A stretch of 64,000 nucleotides of DNA, taken from NCBI RefSeq assembly GCF_003991225.1, contig NZ_JTFC01000044.1, forward strand, positions 1-64,000, in the 5' to 3' direction. The DNA comes from Candidatus Kurthia intestinigallinarum. Its GTDB lineage: Bacteria; Bacillota; Bacilli; Bacillales_A; Planococcaceae. Under the pieces are notes generated by a model. It had not been told where the DNA came from. It saw nothing but the letters and a program-made list of their open reading frames with translations, and did no database searches. Both the position numbers and the translations under genes were made by a program. Positions 54,730 to 63,793 of the stretch are shown here, one piece after another (within the stretch, counting starts at the first letter, position 1; each line of letters opens with the position of its first letter).

Positions 54730-55270
54730 TCAAATCACCGCCATGCAATTCTTTTTCAAGCTTTCTTGCCTGGTCGCGTAGTGTAGCAGCGTCTTCAAAA
54801 CGCTCCTCTTCTACAGCCTTCTTCATGTCATTACGCAACCCTTCAATTTCTTGCTTTAATTTATAGGTTGCATTGACTGCACCAGGCATTTTTCCAACGT
54901 GTCGTGTTGCCCCATTATGAAGACGCTTCATCACTTGTGGAAGTTCATCGCGAAATGCATCGTAACATGTTGGACAATTGAATTTACCATCATGTAGAAA
55001 TTGCTTGTATGTCATACCACAATTCGGACAAATTAAATGCTCCTCCTGTTGCTGGCTTTTCGGTGCATTTGCTGACCATGTAGGAATACCAAACCAGTCT
55101 GCAAAAAGCTGTTGCAATGGTACATGTTCATTCTGAGAATGATCATGCTGATGTAATTGTTGGCTACAAATCTCGCAATAATGTTTTGTGATTTGCTGAC
55201 CATTTTTCACTTGCGTTAAGGTTATTGTTGCAGGTCTTTGCTTACAATTTTCGCAGATCACTTCACACAC
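54722..55270 (-). CDS. mcsA: McsB activator protein McsA
   Basis: 182 residues. Zinc-binding pairs CENC, CEIC, CPNC and CPTC in the N-terminal two thirds; C-terminal UVR motif (EERFEDAATLRDQARKLEKE). Activates the arginine kinase. Starts three bases after ctsR. Confidence 0.95.
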   Translation of the reverse strand: MCEVICENCKQRPATITLTQVKNGQQITKHYCEICSQQLHQHDHSQNEHVPLQQLFADWFGIPTWSANAPKSQQQEEHLICPNCGMTYKQFLHDGKFNCPTCYDAFRDELPQVMKRLHNGATRHVGKMPGAVNATYKLKQEIEGLRNDMKKAVEEERFEDAATLRDQARKLEKELHGGDLNG

Positions 55271-55273
55271 CTC

Positions 55274-55747
55274 TTATCTCTTAGGAATATCGTATTTTAA
55301 TGTCGTTAGCATCGCGCGTAAGATTCGTGCGCGTACTTCATCACGTAATGGCAAGTTGAGCGCTAATATTTGTCGATCGACAGCCGCCAACATCATTTTC
55401 GCTTCTCTTTTTGAAATAACTTCTTCATTAATAAGACGGAAAATGATATCTTCTGCAACTTGTTGTGGTGCAGAAATCCCTAGTTGTTGAATGGTTTCAT
55501 CAATCAAATCAGCACTCGAAGTTATTTGAACGCGAACGATACGAATATACCCTCCGCCTCCACGTTTACTTTGTACCTGATACCCACGTTCCTCAGTAAA
55601 TCTGGTATTAATAACATAGTTAATTTGCGATGGTACACATTGAAATTTATCAGCGATCTCACTACGTTTAATTTCAATTAAGCCATTTCCTTCTAATTCA
55701 ATAACTTCCTTCAAATATCCTTCAATAATGTCGGAAATATTTCTCAT
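55274..55747 (-). CDS. ctsR: Transcriptional repressor CtsR
   Basis: 157 residues: winged-helix DNA-binding domain with SEIADKFQCVPSQINYVINT and the glycine-rich, arginine-containing wing SKRGGGGYIRI. Represses class III heat-shock genes, including its own operon via the operator upstream. Confidence 0.97.
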   Translation of the reverse strand: MRNISDIIEGYLKEVIELEGNGLIEIKRSEIADKFQCVPSQINYVINTRFTEERGYQVQSKRGGGGYIRIVRVQITSSADLIDETIQQLGISAPQQVAEDIIFRLINEEVISKREAKMMLAAVDRQILALNLPLRDEVRARILRAMLTTLKYDIPKR

Positions 55748-55778
55748 TTGCTGTCCTCACCTCGCTTGCCTTACTGAC

Positions 55779-55795
55779 TTTGACTATCTTTGACT
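55779..55795 (-). promoter_or_regulatory. CtsR operator
   Basis: AGTCAAAGATAGTCAAA on the minus strand matches the tandem heptamer (A/G)GTCAAA-NAN-(A/G)GTCAAA exactly. It lies just downstream of the -10 box, so bound CtsR blocks initiation. Confidence 0.95.
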
Positions 55796-55797
55796 AT

Positions 55798-55826
55798 ATT
55801 ATATTCAATTCAAAATTCGATTACAA
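55798..55826 (-). promoter_or_regulatory. Promoter of ctsR-mcsA-mcsB-clpC (sigma-A)
   Basis: TTGTAA (55821-55826), 17 bases, TATAAT (55798-55803) on the minus strand, adjoining the CtsR operator. No sigma-B site seen. Confidence 0.82.
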
Positions 55827-55873
55827 ATATTTGGCTCATAAAATGTGTAAAACCTATTCTCTCATTTCGATAT

Positions 55874-55900
55874 AAAAAAACCATGCCGCAGCATGGTTTT
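55874..55900 (-). terminator. Terminator after the DUF4870 gene
   Basis: AACCATGC/tgc/GGCATGGTT followed by TTTTTATA on the minus strand, right after the stop codon. Confidence 0.9.
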
Positions 55901-55904
55901 ACGA

Positions 55905-56228
55905 TTAAAAGAATTTTTTAATAATTGGGTATTCCCAGTTGTCGTCCTGTATTGCTTTTACGATACCTACAATTGGCACGATTACGGTCATTGCTACGAA
56001 GACAACTAAGAATGGCAGACCGATTAAAAGTGCACTGAATATCGCTGAAATGAAAATTAACACGCCCATCAAGATTTGGAATAGCAAGGCTTGAATCGAT
56101 ATTTTTTTAACTGAAGCATCATCAACAAATAAATAAAATAAAACTGGGATAAGGTATGGTGCGAAAAATGGACTTGCATGCACAATCACTTTTAACCATT
56201 TAGTAGATTCAACGTTTTTATCGTTCAT
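55905..56228 (-). CDS. DUF4870-type small membrane protein
   Basis: 107 residues with three hydrophobic segments and a C-terminal IVGIVKAIQDDNWEYPIIKK, like the DUF4870/Tic20-like family of small membrane proteins. Function unknown. RBS AAAGGA. Monocistronic. Confidence 0.7.
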   Translation of the reverse strand: MNDKNVESTKWLKVIVHASPFFAPYLIPVLFYLFVDDASVKKISIQALLFQILMGVLIFISAIFSALLIGLPFLVVFVAMTVIVPIVGIVKAIQDDNWEYPIIKKFF

Positions 56229-56308
56229 TTGAATAGTCCTTTCTATTATGTGGTAGTTATTCTACGGGATAAGCTATAAAATAGTTTCATTCTAGCTATA
56301 AACCGTTT

Positions 56309-56334
56309 GGAAACATTTTTTAGCAGTCGACGTC
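56309..56334 (+). promoter_or_regulatory. Candidate ECF-sigma promoter
   Basis: GGAAAC, 16 bases, CGTC, close to the sigma-W/M/X-type consensus (TGAAAC or GGAAAC, 16, CGTC). Predicted start of transcription is about 30 bases ahead of the small membrane protein start codon. Confidence 0.5.
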
Positions 56335-56369
56335 CTTTCTAATATCACATGATGAAAGGGATGTTTCTT

Positions 56370-56555
56370 TTGAAGAAAGCATTGCTTACAGCAGGAATTA
56401 CTATTTTATGCCTCGCTGTTTTACTCGTTATGCCCTACTGCCTTTTAAAGAGCTCGTATGATTCAAGCGACTCTGTTGACCATAAAAATATACACTCGAT
56501 ATCGAACGGAAATAGCGGTGAAAAAATTGCTGTTTGGTTATCAAGTGACCGTTAA
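56370..56555 (+). CDS. Small membrane-anchored protein, unknown function
   Basis: 61 residues from a TTG start (MKKALLTAGITILCLAVLLV): two lysines, one membrane helix or signal anchor, then a Ser/Asp/Asn-rich hydrophilic tail. AAAGGG sits ten bases before the TTG; ATG codons upstream are at or before that RBS. A longer 68-residue version is possible. Flanked by an ECF-type promoter and a clean terminator, which supports a real gene. No family recognised. Confidence 0.6.
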   Translation: MKKALLTAGITILCLAVLLVMPYCLLKSSYDSSDSVDHKNIHSISNGNSGEKIAVWLSSDR

Positions 56556-56585
56556 AGCCATGTATTTTCATGGCTTTTTGTTTTG
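56554..56585 (+). terminator. Terminator after the small membrane protein gene
   Basis: AAAGCCATG/tatttt/CATGGCTTT followed by TTGTTTT; overlaps the stop region. Confidence 0.88.
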
Positions 56586-56667
56586 ATTAATTTTCTTTTA
56601 CGTTTGTCGACATTAGGGTATGGATATGGGACAATATTAATAACTACGGAGAAAAAGAGGCGTTACG

Positions 56668-57630
56668 ATGATTCGAACTTTAGGTTTTACAAAAGACAAT
56701 AACGTAGTGGCCGATTTTCCATTGGATGAGTTGCATACATTCGACTTCGACTGGTATTGGGTAGATTTTGATCAACCAACACCTACGGAAAATACGTACT
56801 TAGATACGGTATTTCACTTTCACCCATTAGCAATCGAGGACTCATTAATGCGTTTACAACGTCCGAAAATCGACTATTATGACGACTGCCACTTCCTTGT
56901 CGTACATAAAATGAATTCTATTGAATTAGAAGCAGAAGAAGTAAATATTTTTATCGCTAGCAACTTTATCGTGACATATCACAAGACGCCTGTTCCTGAG
57001 ATTGAAACAGCGCGTAAACGTGTACTAAACCAACCTGGTGATTGGGAGCGCGGTTCTTATTACGCCATGTATCAAGTAGTCGATAAACTCGTTGATAGCT
57101 ACTTCCCTATGGTTTATAACATTGAAGACCGCTTAAATGAAATTGAAGATCAATTAAATTACCAGCGCAATGCAAAGGCGATGTCCGATGTATTTGATTT
57201 ACGTAGTGACTTATTACACATTCGTCGTATCGTACTCCCAATGCGCGACCTATTGTATCGCATCATGAACTCTGGCCGCCTCGGTTTAATTGGAGCCGAG
57301 CGTGCATACTTTGGCGATATTCATGACCATCTCGTAAAACTGACAGAAATGATTGAATCTAACCGAGAATTGACAGCTGACATGCGTGATAGTCATATGT
57401 CAATGAATGCTGTACGTATGAATAGTATTATGATGACTTTAACAATTGTATCGACCATCTTCATTCCATTGACTTTCGTTGCAGGAGTATATGGCATGAA
57501 TTTCGATAACATGCCTGAGCTACATTGGCACTGGGGTTATTTCATTGTACTCGGTGTCATGTTTATCATCGCCGTTTCAATGATTTCTTGGTTCAAACAT
57601 AAAGGTTGGCTCGATTTTTTCAAATTATAA
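56668..57630 (+). CDS. corA: CorA-family divalent metal transporter
   Basis: 320 residues: cytosolic alpha/beta domain, long stalk helix, two C-terminal membrane helices. The selectivity motif GMN is in GVYGMNFDNMPE. Probable Mg2+ channel (Co2+/Zn2+ possible). RBS GAGAAAAAGAGG-like, ATG start. Confidence 0.93.
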   Translation: MIRTLGFTKDNNVVADFPLDELHTFDFDWYWVDFDQPTPTENTYLDTVFHFHPLAIEDSLMRLQRPKIDYYDDCHFLVVHKMNSIELEAEEVNIFIASNFIVTYHKTPVPEIETARKRVLNQPGDWERGSYYAMYQVVDKLVDSYFPMVYNIEDRLNEIEDQLNYQRNAKAMSDVFDLRSDLLHIRRIVLPMRDLLYRIMNSGRLGLIGAERAYFGDIHDHLVKLTEMIESNRELTADMRDSHMSMNAVRMNSIMMTLTIVSTIFIPLTFVAGVYGMNFDNMPELHWHWGYFIVLGVMFIIAVSMISWFKHKGWLDFFKL

Positions 57631-57637
57631 ATAGCTG

Positions 57638-57668
57638 AGAACTGTCTAATGGACAGTTCTTTTTTTAT
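57638..57668 (+). terminator. Terminator after corA
   Basis: AGAACTGTC/taatg/GACAGTTCT followed by TTTTTTATTT. Confidence 0.92.
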
Positions 57669-57822
57669 TTATACACATATTTTTTGTGAATTTTAAAGTT
57701 TTTTTGTAATTAATACATTAAAACAAATACTCCAACCGATATAACTAATGAAAATATACTTTTTTTAAAAGTTAATACAAAATTATCAACATTATTTTTA
57801 CATAAAGATAGGAGACAATCTC

Positions 57823-59133
57823 TTGAGTATTTGGAATTTTTCAAAGCCGAAACAGCCCTCATCATATTTTGATTTAGACGCAGCGCTAAATGAAGTGGAG
57901 CTTGATTTATCAACATTCCCTGGTTTATCAAAGCAAGTAGAATTATTAAGTTTAACAAAAGAAGACTTAGCAATTATTTCTCATTTCAAGCAATATACAA
58001 ATGAACTTGTACCATTAATGGTTAATGAATTCTACACCACAATTAGCAAAGCAAGTGAGCTTACATCAATTATTAATCACAACTCTTCAATTGAGCGTTT
58101 GAAAGTGACATTGACACGTCATATAACGGCAATTTTCAATGGGCAGTTCAATCATAACTATGTATTAGATCGTAAACGAATTGCACATGTTCATGTTGTA
58201 ATTGGTTTACCATCAAAATGGTATTTAAATTCATTCCAAGCATTAAATAGTACGTTTATGACGTACTGTGCAGAACTTGGATTACCATTAGATGACTTTA
58301 AACGCGCAGTGAATGCATTTGCAAAAGTCATCAATCTCGAACAGCAAATCGTCATTGAAGCATATGATGAGGGGCAAGCAGATATACAGCAGCGCCACAT
58401 TGATGAAAAAGCAGAAATTATGGTTTCTGTACAAAGTACTGCAGAAGAATTAAGTGCCATTAGTGAGGAAACAACTGCATCGATTCAATCTCTTGTAACA
58501 CAATCTGAAGATATTTCAGATGCTACAAAAAAAGGGCTAAACTTCGTGAATGAAACCGAGCAAAAATCTGAGAATGGCACACGTTTACTCGTACAACAAA
58601 ATGATTTAATGGCACGTATGTCGACATCTGTTAAACAATTAGATTCGACGATGGGGCATCTGCGTATTTCTTCACACAAAATCTCAGAAATCGTACGTCT
58701 CGTGACAGATATAGCTGATCAGACAAACCTTTTAGCACTAAATGCATCAATTGAGGCGGCACGTGCAGGGGAGCATGGAAAAGGCTTTGCAGTCGTAGCA
58801 GATGAAGTTCGTAAGTTAGCTGAGGAAACAAAAAGTGCTGTGCAAAACGTTTCTTCATTAATTCATGAAACCGAATGTAATATCGCCAATATGTCCGCGT
58901 CTGTTAAAGAAGTAGATACACAAATTTTATCTGGCGTTGAAATGCAAAAAGAATTATCCGACTCATTCCAAACGATTGCACGCGCTGTTTCAGGTATTAA
59001 AACAAATCACACATCGACAACAAATGATGTATCTAACATCACAATAATATTAGACGAAATTTCAAATGCGACATTCCAAGTGGCAGATTCTGCAGAACGC
59101 TTATTAGAAGTAGCAACAGAATTAACGGAATAA
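57823..59133 (+). CDS. hemAT: HemAT-like globin-coupled aerotaxis transducer
   Basis: 436 residues, no membrane helix. A sensor globin fills roughly residues 30-185, with the proximal heme histidine most likely His124 in [10 protein letters not shown]. The rest is a methyl-accepting signalling domain; its hairpin tip reads [20 protein letters not shown], the surface that meets CheA/CheW. Senses oxygen in the cytoplasm. TTG start eight bases after GGAG. Upstream ACCGATAT (57735-57742) resembles a sigma-D -10, but the only TAAA is too close. Implies a motile, chemotactic cell. Confidence 0.93.
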   Translation: MSIWNFSKPKQPSSYFDLDAALNEVELDLSTFPGLSKQVELLSLTKEDLAIISHFKQYTNELVPLMVNEFYTTISKASELTSIINHNSSIERLKVTLTRHITAIFNGQFNHNYVLDRKRIAHVHVVIGLPSKWYLNSFQALNSTFMTYCAELGLPLDDFKRAVNAFAKVINLEQQIVIEAYDEGQADIQQRHIDEKAEIMVSVQSTAEELSAISEETTASIQSLVTQSEDISDATKKGLNFVNETEQKSENGTRLLVQQNDLMARMSTSVKQLDSTMGHLRISSHKISEIVRLVTDIADQTNLLALNASIEAARAGEHGKGFAVVADEVRKLAEETKSAVQNVSSLIHETECNIANMSASVKEVDTQILSGVEMQKELSDSFQTIARAVSGIKTNHTSTTNDVSNITIILDEISNATFQVADSAERLLEVATELTE

Positions 59134-59141
59134 TGCCACTG

Positions 59142-59173
59142 AAAAATCGTCCTCTTAGAAGGGCGATTTTTTT
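59142..59173 (+). terminator. Terminator after hemAT
   Basis: AAAATCGTCC/tcttag/AAGGGCGATTTT followed by TTTATT. Confidence 0.88.
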
Positions 59174-59179
59174 ATTATT

Positions 59180-59208
59180 TTGACATTCTAAAAGGAATCT
59201 TCTATACT
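59180..59208 (+). promoter_or_regulatory. Promoter of the histidine phosphatase gene
   Basis: TTGACA, 17 bases, TATACT; begins right after the hemAT terminator. Confidence 0.82.
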
Positions 59209-59239
59209 TGTTTGGATTTCACTTGAAAGGAAGGATGAT

Positions 59240-59872
59240 ATGGTAACGCTCTATATTACGCGCCATGGGCAAACCGAATGGAACGTCCAAGAACGTATAC
59301 AGGGATGGTTTGATTCACCGCTTACAAATTACGGGAAGGATCAAGCAAACGCTCTGTGTAAACGCCTTAGCAGTACACCATTCATCGCTGCTTACTCAAG
59401 TCCAAGCGGCCGAGCTTTAGAAACGGCAAAATTGATTTTACAGGGTCATCAAACGCCTCTTTTTATTAAGCATGAATTAAAAGAGATTAATGTAGCAGAA
59501 TGGCAAGGAATGCTCGTTCAAAAAATTAAACAACAGTACCCTGAAGCCTATGATAATTACATCCATCACGCCGAATGCTTTGAATCACTAGAAGGTGAAA
59601 ATTACTACGATGTACTCGAACGTGCAAAAAAAATTATCGATAAAATTGAAGGTAAGTATGAGCAGGATGACAATATACTCGTTGTAACACATAGTATCGT
59701 TAAAAAAGTACTTATCAATTATTTCCTCGGACACTCGATAGACCAGCTTTGTGATTCGCCCCATATCGATGGCACAAGTTTAACAATTGTTCATCTTGAA
59801 AACGGGCATGCAACAATTGAAAAAGTTGGTTGTGTTGAACATATGCCACCAAAAACTAGATTTTCTCATTAA
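59240..59872 (+). CDS. Histidine phosphatase family protein
   Basis: 210 residues. The phosphohistidine motif RHGQTEWN (from residue 8) and a second His in VVTHSIVKKV mark the phosphoglycerate mutase/acid phosphatase superfamily. Typical of broad-specificity phosphatases (PhoE/YhfR-like) rather than glycolytic mutase. Substrate unknown. RBS AAAGGAAGG. Confidence 0.87.
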   Translation: MVTLYITRHGQTEWNVQERIQGWFDSPLTNYGKDQANALCKRLSSTPFIAAYSSPSGRALETAKLILQGHQTPLFIKHELKEINVAEWQGMLVQKIKQQYPEAYDNYIHHAECFESLEGENYYDVLERAKKIIDKIEGKYEQDDNILVVTHSIVKKVLINYFLGHSIDQLCDSPHIDGTSLTIVHLENGHATIEKVGCVEHMPPKTRFSH

Positions 59873-59913
59873 AAATAGATTGAGCGAGAACTTATTTCTA
59901 ATAGGTTCGCAAC

Positions 59914-59949
59914 AAAAAGAAGGAACCACGCTTATGGTTCCTTCTTTTT
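59914..59949. terminator. Bidirectional terminator between convergent genes
   Basis: AAAAAGAAGGAACC/acgcttat/GGTTCCTTCTTTTT, symmetrical for the phosphatase and the thioesterase genes. Confidence 0.92.
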
Positions 59950-59994
59950 GTTAATCCTTTTATCGACTAGAATGAGTTTGTCCTAGCCTCTTTT

Positions 59995-60480
59995 TTAAAA
60001 GAATGAATGTGGCATTTCACGTTTTGCTTTACGATGTGCGCGACGTGCTGGACCCGATTCAAACAATCGACGTTCTTCATTTGTTTCTGGATAAACCGGG
60101 GCAACTTCTTGTGGTTTTCCATTTGTATCGACAGCAACCATCGTGACAAATGATTCTGTTGTTAGTTTAGTATCGCGTGTTTCAATATCACGAGCTTGTA
60201 CCCGAATATAAATTTCCATTGAAGAACGCCCTGTGTTACTGACAACTGCTTCTAATTCTAAAATTTCACCCGAATGTACCGGCGCAAAGAAATCAACTGA
60301 GTCAAATGATGCTGTAACAGTTTGCATTTTAGCATGCTTCATTGATGTAACTGCTGCGATTTCGTCAATATAAGCTAAAACTTTCCCACCGAATATTGTA
60401 TTCATATGATTTGTATCTGGTGGTAACACAAGATGTGTTTGCACCGTTCTTGATTGGCTCATTGGCACTGCTTCTAACAT
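59995..60480 (-). CDS. Hot-dog acyl-CoA thioesterase (YkhA-like)
   Basis: 161 residues: VLPPDTNHMNTIFGGKVLAY carries the family Asn/Asp region, followed by ASFDSVDFFAPVHSGEILEL. Hydrolyses acyl-CoA. Upstream ATG codons exist, but AAGGAG eight bases before this ATG and a promoter whose start falls inside the longer frame support this start. Confidence 0.88.
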   Translation of the reverse strand: MLEAVPMSQSRTVQTHLVLPPDTNHMNTIFGGKVLAYIDEIAAVTSMKHAKMQTVTASFDSVDFFAPVHSGEILELEAVVSNTGRSSMEIYIRVQARDIETRDTKLTTESFVTMVAVDTNGKPQEVAPVYPETNEERRLFESGPARRAHRKAKREMPHSFF

Positions 60481-60514
60481 TGCAACCGCTCCTTCGTCTC
60501 TTTCATCTGTATCT

Positions 60515-60543
60515 ATCATAAAACACATTCTGTATCATTTCAA
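60515..60543 (-). promoter_or_regulatory. Promoter of the thioesterase gene
   Basis: TTGAAA (60538-60543), 17 bases, TATGAT (60515-60520) on the minus strand. Confidence 0.7.
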
Positions 60544-60604
60544 CAATTAAAGTTCACAAAATAGACTTTAATCTGTATTTATTTAAAAACTAATATTAAT
60601 ATAA

Positions 60605-60638
60605 CAGAAAAAAGCAGTGGATCACCCCACTGCTTTTT
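60605..60638 (-). terminator. Terminator overlapping the end of the first DUF779 gene
   Basis: AAAAAGCAGTGG/ggtgat/CCACTGCTTTTT followed by TCTG on the minus strand; the stem spans the stop codon. Confidence 0.88.
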
Positions 60639-61011
60639 CATTGGCAATAATTTGTTTCACTTCCGCATATTCCTCATCTGTAAACACACGAGCGCGTATA
60701 AGGAAACTTTTATTTTCGATGGATTCAATTGAAAATCCACTCCCAAAACTATCCACAACATCTAATACATGTTGTGTATGCTTCGAATAATTGTAGAGGT
60801 TTTCATGCATATAAAATGGCACGTCTCCATCCACATATCCAAGGAGTACATCGATTTGTCCTACTTTAAATTCATCCTCCAAAAAGCATAATGGTTTCGA
60901 ACCTTCACAACAACCACCTGACTGATGAAAAGCTAGTCCTTTTCCATATTTATCTTTCAAAAAATGAATTAATTCAATTGCTTTATCCGTTGCAACAACA
61001 CGTTCAACCAT
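60622..61011 (-). CDS. DUF779 protein, copy 1
   Basis: 129 residues: MVERVVATDKAIELIHFLKD, then FHQSGGCCEGSKPLC with three cysteines, and DVPFYMHENLYNY. DUF779 proteins are commonly encoded beside acetaldehyde dehydrogenases; activity unknown, the Gly-Cys-Cys cluster suggesting a metal or thiol role (inference). It follows the ALDH gene by 19 bases and is probably cotranscribed. Confidence 0.85.
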   Translation of the reverse strand: MVERVVATDKAIELIHFLKDKYGKGLAFHQSGGCCEGSKPLCFLEDEFKVGQIDVLLGYVDGDVPFYMHENLYNYSKHTQHVLDVVDSFGSGFSIESIENKSFLIRARVFTDEEYAEVKQIIANEKAVG

Positions 61012-61030
61012 GTTGCTCTCTCCTTTCGGT

Positions 61031-62548
61031 TTAGAAGAAACCTTGAGGCTTACGGTTATAGCTAACTAGCAAGTTTTTCGTTTGTTGATAATGATCTAAC
61101 ATCATTTTGTGGTTTTCGCGACCGATACCTGATAGCTTGTAACCACCGAATGCTGCACCTGCTGGATATTGGTGATATGTGTTTGTCCATACGCGACCTG
61201 CTTGGATTGCACGACCTGCACGGTAGGCAATGTCACCTGAACGAGACCATACCCCAGCACCTAAGCCGTACTCTGTATCATTCGCAATTTCAATTGCTTC
61301 GTCGTAATCTTTGAATGTTGTAAGCGATAATACAGGGCCGAAGATTTCTTCTTGGAAAATACGCATTTTGTTGTTTCCTTTGAAGATAGTAGGTTGGATG
61401 TAGAAACCATTTTCTAATCCTTCTACACGATTAGCTTCACCGCCGACTAACACTTCCGCACCTTCATCTTTACCAATTTGTAAATAAGACTTGATTTTTT
61501 CTTGTTGTTCATTTGAGTTTTGTGCACCCATCATTACTTCTGTATCTAATGGATTACCAATTTTGATTGCTTTTACGCGCTCAATTGCACGCTCAATGAA
61601 TTTATCGTAAATTGATTCTTGGATTAATGCACGTGATGGACAAGTACAAATCTCACCTGAGTTTAGCGCAAACATAACAAGACCTTCAATTGCTTTATCT
61701 AAGAATTCATCATCTTCATCCATAACATCTTCAAAGAATACATTAGGTGACTTACCACCTAACTCTAATGTTACAGGAATGATATTTTCAGTTGCGTATT
61801 GCATAATTAAACGCCCTACTGCTGTAGAACCTGTGAATGCCACTTTCGCAATTTTTTTGTTTGTTGCTAAGGCTTTACCTACTGTTGCACCAAAGCCATT
61901 AACGATGTTTACAACACCTGGTGGTAGTAAGTCTTCGATTAATTCCATTACAACCATAATCGATACTGGTGTTTGCTCTGCCGGTTTTAATACGACACAG
62001 TTACCAGCTGCTAATGCAGGAGCTAGCTTCCAAACTGCCATTAAAATCGGGAAGTTCCAAGGAATAATTTGACCAACAACGCCTAGAGGCTCTTGGAAGT
62101 GATACGCTACTGTATCATCATCTAATTGCGTAAGACTACCCTCTTGTGCACGAATAGCAGAAGCGAAATAACGGAAATGATCTACTGCTAATGGAATATC
62201 TGCATTTAATGTTTCTCGAACTGCTTTACCATTATCCCAAGTTTCAGCAACCGCAATTAATTCTAAGTTTTCTTCAATGCGATCAGCAATTTTATTTAGA
62301 ATATTAGCACGTTCAGTTGCTGAAGTTTTACCCCAAGCTTCTTTCGCTTTATGTGCAGCCTCAAGTGCTAATTCGATATCTTCAGCAGTTGACTTTGCAG
62401 CTTTAGTGAAAACTTCACCTGTTACTGGCGTTACATTATCAAAATACTCACCCTTTACTGGTGCTACCCATTCACCACCAATATAGTTATCGTATTTTTC
62501 CTTAAATTGGATTACTGCGCCTTCAGTGTTTGGATTTGCATAGATCAT
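61031..62548 (-). CDS. Aldehyde dehydrogenase (ExaC/AcoD type, NAD+)
   Basis: 505 residues. Catalytic glutamate in [16 protein letters not shown] and nucleophile cysteine in [13 protein letters not shown]; the CTCPSR form is typical of acetaldehyde dehydrogenase II (ExaC/AcoD). Oxidises aldehydes, probably acetaldehyde, to acids. GGGAG upstream of the ATG. It lies between the two DUF779 genes. Confidence 0.92.
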   Translation of the reverse strand: MIYANPNTEGAVIQFKEKYDNYIGGEWVAPVKGEYFDNVTPVTGEVFTKAAKSTAEDIELALEAAHKAKEAWGKTSATERANILNKIADRIEENLELIAVAETWDNGKAVRETLNADIPLAVDHFRYFASAIRAQEGSLTQLDDDTVAYHFQEPLGVVGQIIPWNFPILMAVWKLAPALAAGNCVVLKPAEQTPVSIMVVMELIEDLLPPGVVNIVNGFGATVGKALATNKKIAKVAFTGSTAVGRLIMQYATENIIPVTLELGGKSPNVFFEDVMDEDDEFLDKAIEGLVMFALNSGEICTCPSRALIQESIYDKFIERAIERVKAIKIGNPLDTEVMMGAQNSNEQQEKIKSYLQIGKDEGAEVLVGGEANRVEGLENGFYIQPTIFKGNNKMRIFQEEIFGPVLSLTTFKDYDEAIEIANDTEYGLGAGVWSRSGDIAYRAGRAIQAGRVWTNTYHQYPAGAAFGGYKLSGIGRENHKMMLDHYQQTKNLLVSYNRKPQGFF

Positions 62549-62616
62549 TACACTATCCGCTCCCTTACGATTATTTTAAAACGTCAAATTCCCAGAATTT
62601 TCTGTTTCGTACATAT

Positions 62617-62645
62617 ATTATCTAACAAAAAACATATTTTTTCAA
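62617..62645 (-). promoter_or_regulatory. Promoter of the aldehyde dehydrogenase gene
   Basis: TTGAAA (62640-62645), 17 bases, GATAAT (62617-62622) on the minus strand, in the 105-base gap after the second DUF779 gene. Confidence 0.65.
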
Positions 62646-62653
62646 ATAATAGG

Positions 62654-63016
62654 TCAATGGATTTCTGCTAATTCTCTTTCCTCATCTTCTGTAAAAGGTC
62701 GACTTCGTGTTAGAAATGCTTTTCCTAATTCTGCTTCAAGTGAAAAGCCACCCATCCCATTCGTAACATCGACAATGATTTGCGTGTGCTTCATATATTC
62801 ATATAAGCTTTCATGCATGTAAAATGGAATATCCTCGTCTAATGTACCAAGCAATAAATCCACGCTGCCTTCTTTAAATTCACCCTGCTCATAGCACATC
62901 GGTGCAGTTCCATCACAGCACCCACCAGATAAGTGAAATACTAGTGCTCCATGTGATGCTTTTAATTCTTGAATAACAGTCAGTGCTTCCTCAGTTGCGA
63001 TTACACGTTCTACCAT
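62654..63016 (-). CDS. DUF779 protein, copy 2
   Basis: 120 residues: MVERVIATEEALTVIQELKA, FHLSGGCCDGTAPMC and DIPFYMHESLYEYMKHTQ, clearly paralogous to copy 1. AAGGGGTG places the start at the ATG of MVERV, the same point as in copy 1; three upstream codons are rejected. Separate promoter for ALDH follows. Confidence 0.85.
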   Translation of the reverse strand: MVERVIATEEALTVIQELKASHGALVFHLSGGCCDGTAPMCYEQGEFKEGSVDLLLGTLDEDIPFYMHESLYEYMKHTQIIVDVTNGMGGFSLEAELGKAFLTRSRPFTEDEERELAEIH

Positions 63017-63048
63017 TTTCATCACCCCTTATTTATCTTTACCCGCAT

Positions 63049-63079
63049 TAAAAAAGGACAAGCATCATACTTGTCCTTT
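63049..63079 (-). terminator. Terminator after livF
   Basis: AAAGGACAAG/tatgatg/CTTGTCCTTT followed by TTTAATG on the minus strand, a few bases after the stop. Confidence 0.9.
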
Positions 63080-63085
63080 CTGAGT

Positions 63086-63793
63086 CTATAAACCACCTAA
63101 ATATGCTGCACGTACTTCATCACTTTCTTGTAGTTCCTTAGCATCGCCAGATAATACAACTTTACCGGTTTCAATAACGTAGGCTCGCTGCGCAACTGAC
63201 AGTGCCATATGTGCGTTTTGTTCAACTAATAAAATCGTTGTACCTGCTTCGTTAATTTCTTTAATAATACTAAAAATCGTTTGAACCATTAAAGGTGCTA
63301 GGCCCATCGAAGGTTCATCTAGCAACAATAACTTAGGCTTCGCCATGATTGCGCGACCCATCGCAAGCATTTGTTGCTCACCACCAGATAACGTTCCTGC
63401 AGACTGACTTTTTCGTTCAAGCAATCGCGGAAATAGCTCATAAACTCGTTCCATATCTCTTTTAATACCATCGCGGTCTTTGCGTAAATAAGCACCTAAA
63501 TCTAAATTTTCCTCTACACTCATGTTTGCAAAAACACGACGACCTTCTGGTACTTGCGAGATGCCACTCTTCACAATTCCTTGCGCTGCTTTTCCTGCGA
63601 TTGAGTTTCCGAGGTATTCAATTTTGCCTTTTTTCGGTTTTAATAAGCCAGATAACGTCTTAAGTAACGTTGTTTTCCCGGCACCATTTGCACCGATTAA
63701 TGTAACGATTTCACCCTCATTTACTTCTAGTGATACTTCACGCAATGCTTGAATATTGCCGTAAAATACATCGATATTTTCAACTTTTAGCAT
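63086..63793 (-). CDS. livF: Branched-chain amino acid ABC transporter ATPase LivF
   Basis: 235 residues. Walker A GANGAGKTT, signature LSGGEQQMLAMGRA, Walker B LLLLDEPSMGLAP, and C-terminal VLSGDAKELQESDEVRAAYL typical of LivF. Its start overlaps the livG stop by one base. Confidence 0.95.
   Translation of the reverse strand: MLKVENIDVFYGNIQALREVSLEVNEGEIVTLIGANGAGKTTLLKTLSGLLKPKKGKIEYLGNSIAGKAAQGIVKSGISQVPEGRRVFANMSVEENLDLGAYLRKDRDGIKRDMERVYELFPRLLERKSQSAGTLSGGEQQMLAMGRAIMAKPKLLLLDEPSMGLAPLMVQTIFSIIKEINEAGTTILLVEQNAHMALSVAQRAYVIETGKVVLSGDAKELQESDEVRAAYLGGL

Noticed and set aside
57680-57745. Sigma-D (motility) promoter for hemAT
   Set aside because: ACCGATAT fits the -10, but TAAA is only 12 bases upstream instead of about 15; kept as a remark only.
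60484-60528. Longer N-terminus for the thioesterase (16 more codons)
   Set aside because: The TTGAAA-17-TATGAT promoter would start transcription inside this extension, and the strong AAGGAG lies ahead of the shorter start.
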